7,859 nt of DNA from Duncaniella sp. (GTDB lineage Bacteria > Bacteroidota > Bacteroidia > Bacteroidales > Muribaculaceae). Below are positions 6,429 through 7,859 of this stretch, piece after piece. Below the pieces are notes generated by a model. The model saw only the letters and a list, made by a program, of their open reading frames with translations, was not told where the DNA came from and did no database searches. The stretch covers positions 1 through 7,859 of the forward strand of contig JAIDJD010000476.1 in the NCBI GenBank assembly GCA_029052375.1, written 5' to 3'. Within the stretch, counting starts at the first letter, position 1, and each line of letters starts with the position of its first letter. A program made the translations under genes and the position numbers.

Positions 6429-7451
6429 ATGGAACAAGAATTAGACTGGAAAAATCTTTCGTTCGGTTATAGACCCACCGACTATAACGTGCGTTGTCTC
6501 TACAAAGACGGCAAGTGGGGCGAGATCGAGGTCTCCCAAAGCGAGGAGGTCAACCTCCATATAGCCGCAACCTGTCTCCATTACGGACAGGAAATCTTTG
6601 AAGGTCTCAAGGCATTCCGTGGCAAGGACGGCAAGATACGCGTCTTCCGCCTTGAGGAGAATGCACGGCGCATAGCCGATTCCGCAAAGGGTATCCGCAT
6701 GGCTCCCATCACCGAGGAGCTCTTCCGCGAGATGGTCCTCAAGGTGGTCAAGCTCAACGAGCGTTTCGTGCCCCCCTACGGCTCCGGCGCCTCGCTCTAC
6801 ATCCGTCCCCTCGAGATCGGCATCTCTGCCCAGGTAGGCGTCAAGCCCGCGACCGAATACCTCTTCATCATCCTCGTGACCCCCGTAGGTCCCTACTTCA
6901 AGACAGGCTTCAAGCCCACCAACATCTGCATCATGCGCCAGTACGACCGCGTGGCGCCCCGCGGCACCGGTGTCTGGAAGGTCGGAGGCAACTATGCCGC
7001 ATCGCTCACCGCAGGCGAGCACGCCCACGAGCTCGGCTACTCGGCCGTCCTCTATCTCGACCCCAAGGAGAAGAAGTATCTCGACGAGTGCGGACCCGCC
7101 AACTTCATAGCCATCAAGGACGGCGTCTACATCACGCCCGCCTCAGACTCGATACTCCCCTCCATCACCAACAAGAGCCTCATGCAGCTTGCCGAGGATA
7201 TGGGCCTGAAGGTTGAGCGCCGCCACATCACAGTCGAGGAGCTCGCAGAGGTCCAGGAAGCCGCCGCTGTCGGCACCGCCGCCGTAGCCTCGCCCGTCGG
7301 CCGCATCGACGACCTCGACACCGGCGTCAAGTATCAGATATCCAAGGACGGCAACCCCGGCCCCGTGGTGACCAAGCTCTACCAGACCCTCCAGGGCATC
7401 CAGTATGGCGACCTGCCCGACACCCACGGATGGTGTACGGTAGTGGAGTGA
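6429..7451 (+). CDS. ilvE: Branched-chain amino acid aminotransferase
   Basis: The product is a 340-residue cytosolic PLP enzyme of aminotransferase class IV. It transfers the amino group between glutamate and the 2-oxo acids of leucine, isoleucine and valine, the last step of their synthesis. The PLP lysine is K184 in GVWKVGGNYA (181-190). E220 starts the class IV signature region DECGPANF (219-226), and GTAA (282-285) forms part of the phosphate site. The N-terminal LHYGQEIFEGLKAFR (50-64) and YIRP (124-127) are typical of the long BCAT form, about 340-360 residues and related to eukaryotic BCATs, rather than the roughly 300-residue E. coli IlvE type. The ATG at 6429 is 25 nt after the predicted -7 box. 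The HD-domain gene follows after 25 bp and may be cotranscribed. Assignment as a BCAT rather than a D-amino acid transaminase or aminodeoxychorismate lyase is firm by length and motifs. Confidence 0.96.
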   Translation: MEQELDWKNLSFGYRPTDYNVRCLYKDGKWGEIEVSQSEEVNLHIAATCLHYGQEIFEGLKAFRGKDGKIRVFRLEENARRIADSAKGIRMAPITEELFREMVLKVVKLNERFVPPYGSGASLYIRPLEIGISAQVGVKPATEYLFIILVTPVGPYFKTGFKPTNICIMRQYDRVAPRGTGVWKVGGNYAASLTAGEHAHELGYSAVLYLDPKEKKYLDECGPANFIAIKDGVYITPASDSILPSITNKSLMQLAEDMGLKVERRHITVEELAEVQEAAAVGTAAVASPVGRIDDLDTGVKYQISKDGNPGPVVTKLYQTLQGIQYGDLPDTHGWCTVVE

Positions 7452-7476
7452 AAGACCTCACCATCATTGCCCGATA

Positions 7477-7859
7477 ATGGACTTCAACAAAATAATCGAT
7501 AAATATTACCCGGCGGACACCCTCCGCCGGGCAATTTATTTGAAACACTGCACGGCTGTGGCTTCTCTGGCCCTTGAGATTGCCGAGGCCAGGAGCCTGC
7601 CCCTCGACCCCGCCGAGGTCAGGGCCTCGGCCATGCTCCACGACATAGGCATATGGCTCACCGATGCCCGCGACATCGGCTGTCCCGGCTCGCTCCCCTA
7701 TATCAGCCACGGCATCGTGGGGGCCAGTCTGCTGAGAGCCGAGGGCGCTCCCGAGAGCTGGGCCCGTGTGGCCGAGCGCCATACCGGAGCCGGAATAACG
7801 GCCTCGGAGGTCACGGCCCAGAATCTGCCCATCCCCCCCGCCGACTATATGCCCGAGAC
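7477..7859 (+). CDS. HDIG-motif HD-domain protein, predicted phosphohydrolase, 5' part
   Basis: The frame opens at ATG 7477 and runs off the window end after 127 codons, so the gene is 3'-truncated here. The N-terminus IIDKYYPADTLRRAIYLKHC resembles small Bacteroidales HD-domain proteins as I remember them. An HD metal-binding set is visible: H24, the exact HDIG motif H55-D56-I57-G58, H78 in YISHGIVGA and H102 in AERHTGAG. Such proteins are metal-dependent phosphohydrolases of nucleotides or related phosphate esters; the substrate of this group is not known to me. The start is 25 bp after the ilvE stop, with no promoter seen between, so it is probably read from the ilvE promoter. A GC-rich hairpin lies within codons 11-19. 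Complete relatives would be expected to be roughly 170-200 residues. Confidence 0.85.
   Translation, partial: MDFNKIIDKYYPADTLRRAIYLKHCTAVASLALEIAEARSLPLDPAEVRASAMLHDIGIWLTDARDIGCPGSLPYISHGIVGASLLRAEGAPESWARVAERHTGAGITASEVTAQNLPIPPADYMPE
7509..7540 (+). terminator. Terminator-like hairpin inside the start of the HD-domain gene
   Basis: A perfect 9-bp GC-rich stem, CCCGGCGGA (7509-7517) with TCCGCCGGG (7523-7531), has a 5-nt loop and is followed by CAATTTATTT. It lies 58 bases past the ilvE stop, where a terminator would be expected, but within codons 11-19 of the downstream gene. It may partly terminate ilvE transcripts; the T-run is interrupted, so efficiency is uncertain. Confidence 0.5.

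Noticed and set aside
7327..7782. 151-codon minus-strand open frame across the ilvE/HD-gene junction
   Set aside because: It overlaps two well-supported plus-strand genes and has no recognisable domain.
1..7859. Mobile element, CRISPR, tRNA/rRNA or defence system
   Set aside because: No transposase or integrase-like protein, regularly spaced repeat, cloverleaf or defence-type domain was found by reading both strands; all long frames are housekeeping genes or shadows of them.

Overview
The window looks like ordinary chromosome from a GC-rich member of the Bacteroidales (phylum Bacteroidota). Three things point there. The promoters match the Bacteroidota type: -7 box TAnnTTTG, with a -33 TTG about 20 nt upstream where it is clear. 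The starts of typA and ilvE have A-rich leaders without Shine-Dalgarno sequences. The proteins also read like Bacteroidales homologues. Codon choice favours C or G at third positions (GC near 60% by eye), which would suit Muribaculaceae or Rikenellaceae, but I cannot settle the genus from this sequence.

Layout, left to right: the 3' part of a class II fructose-bisphosphate aldolase gene (+), ended by a strong intrinsic terminator; typA/bipA (+), a translational GTPase with its own promoter; a spacer holding a long imperfect hairpin; an SLC13-type transporter with two RCK_C-like domains (+); a 22-bp perfect hairpin shared by two convergent genes; cysK, cysteine synthase (-); a secreted SGNH hydrolase gene (-), 47 bp upstream of cysK and probably in the same transcript; a 135-bp divergent promoter region; ilvE, branched-chain aminotransferase (+); and the 5' part of an HDIG-motif HD-domain gene (+), cut by the window end.

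The genes are mostly core metabolism: glycolysis/gluconeogenesis, ribosome function, cysteine synthesis and branched-chain amino acid transamination. The SLC13 transporter meets cysK tail to tail. Since some SLC13 proteins with RCK_C domains carry sulfate, a sulfur link is possible but unproven. The secreted SGNH hydrolase is the least understood complete gene.

I saw no mobile element, CRISPR array, tRNA or rRNA, and no convincing undescribed multi-gene system. The points most worth checking are small regulatory structures: a terminator-like hairpin inside the first codons of the HD gene, a pair of divergent promoters with identical 10-bp cores, the hairpin ahead of the transporter, and a duplicated aldolase stop-codon region.
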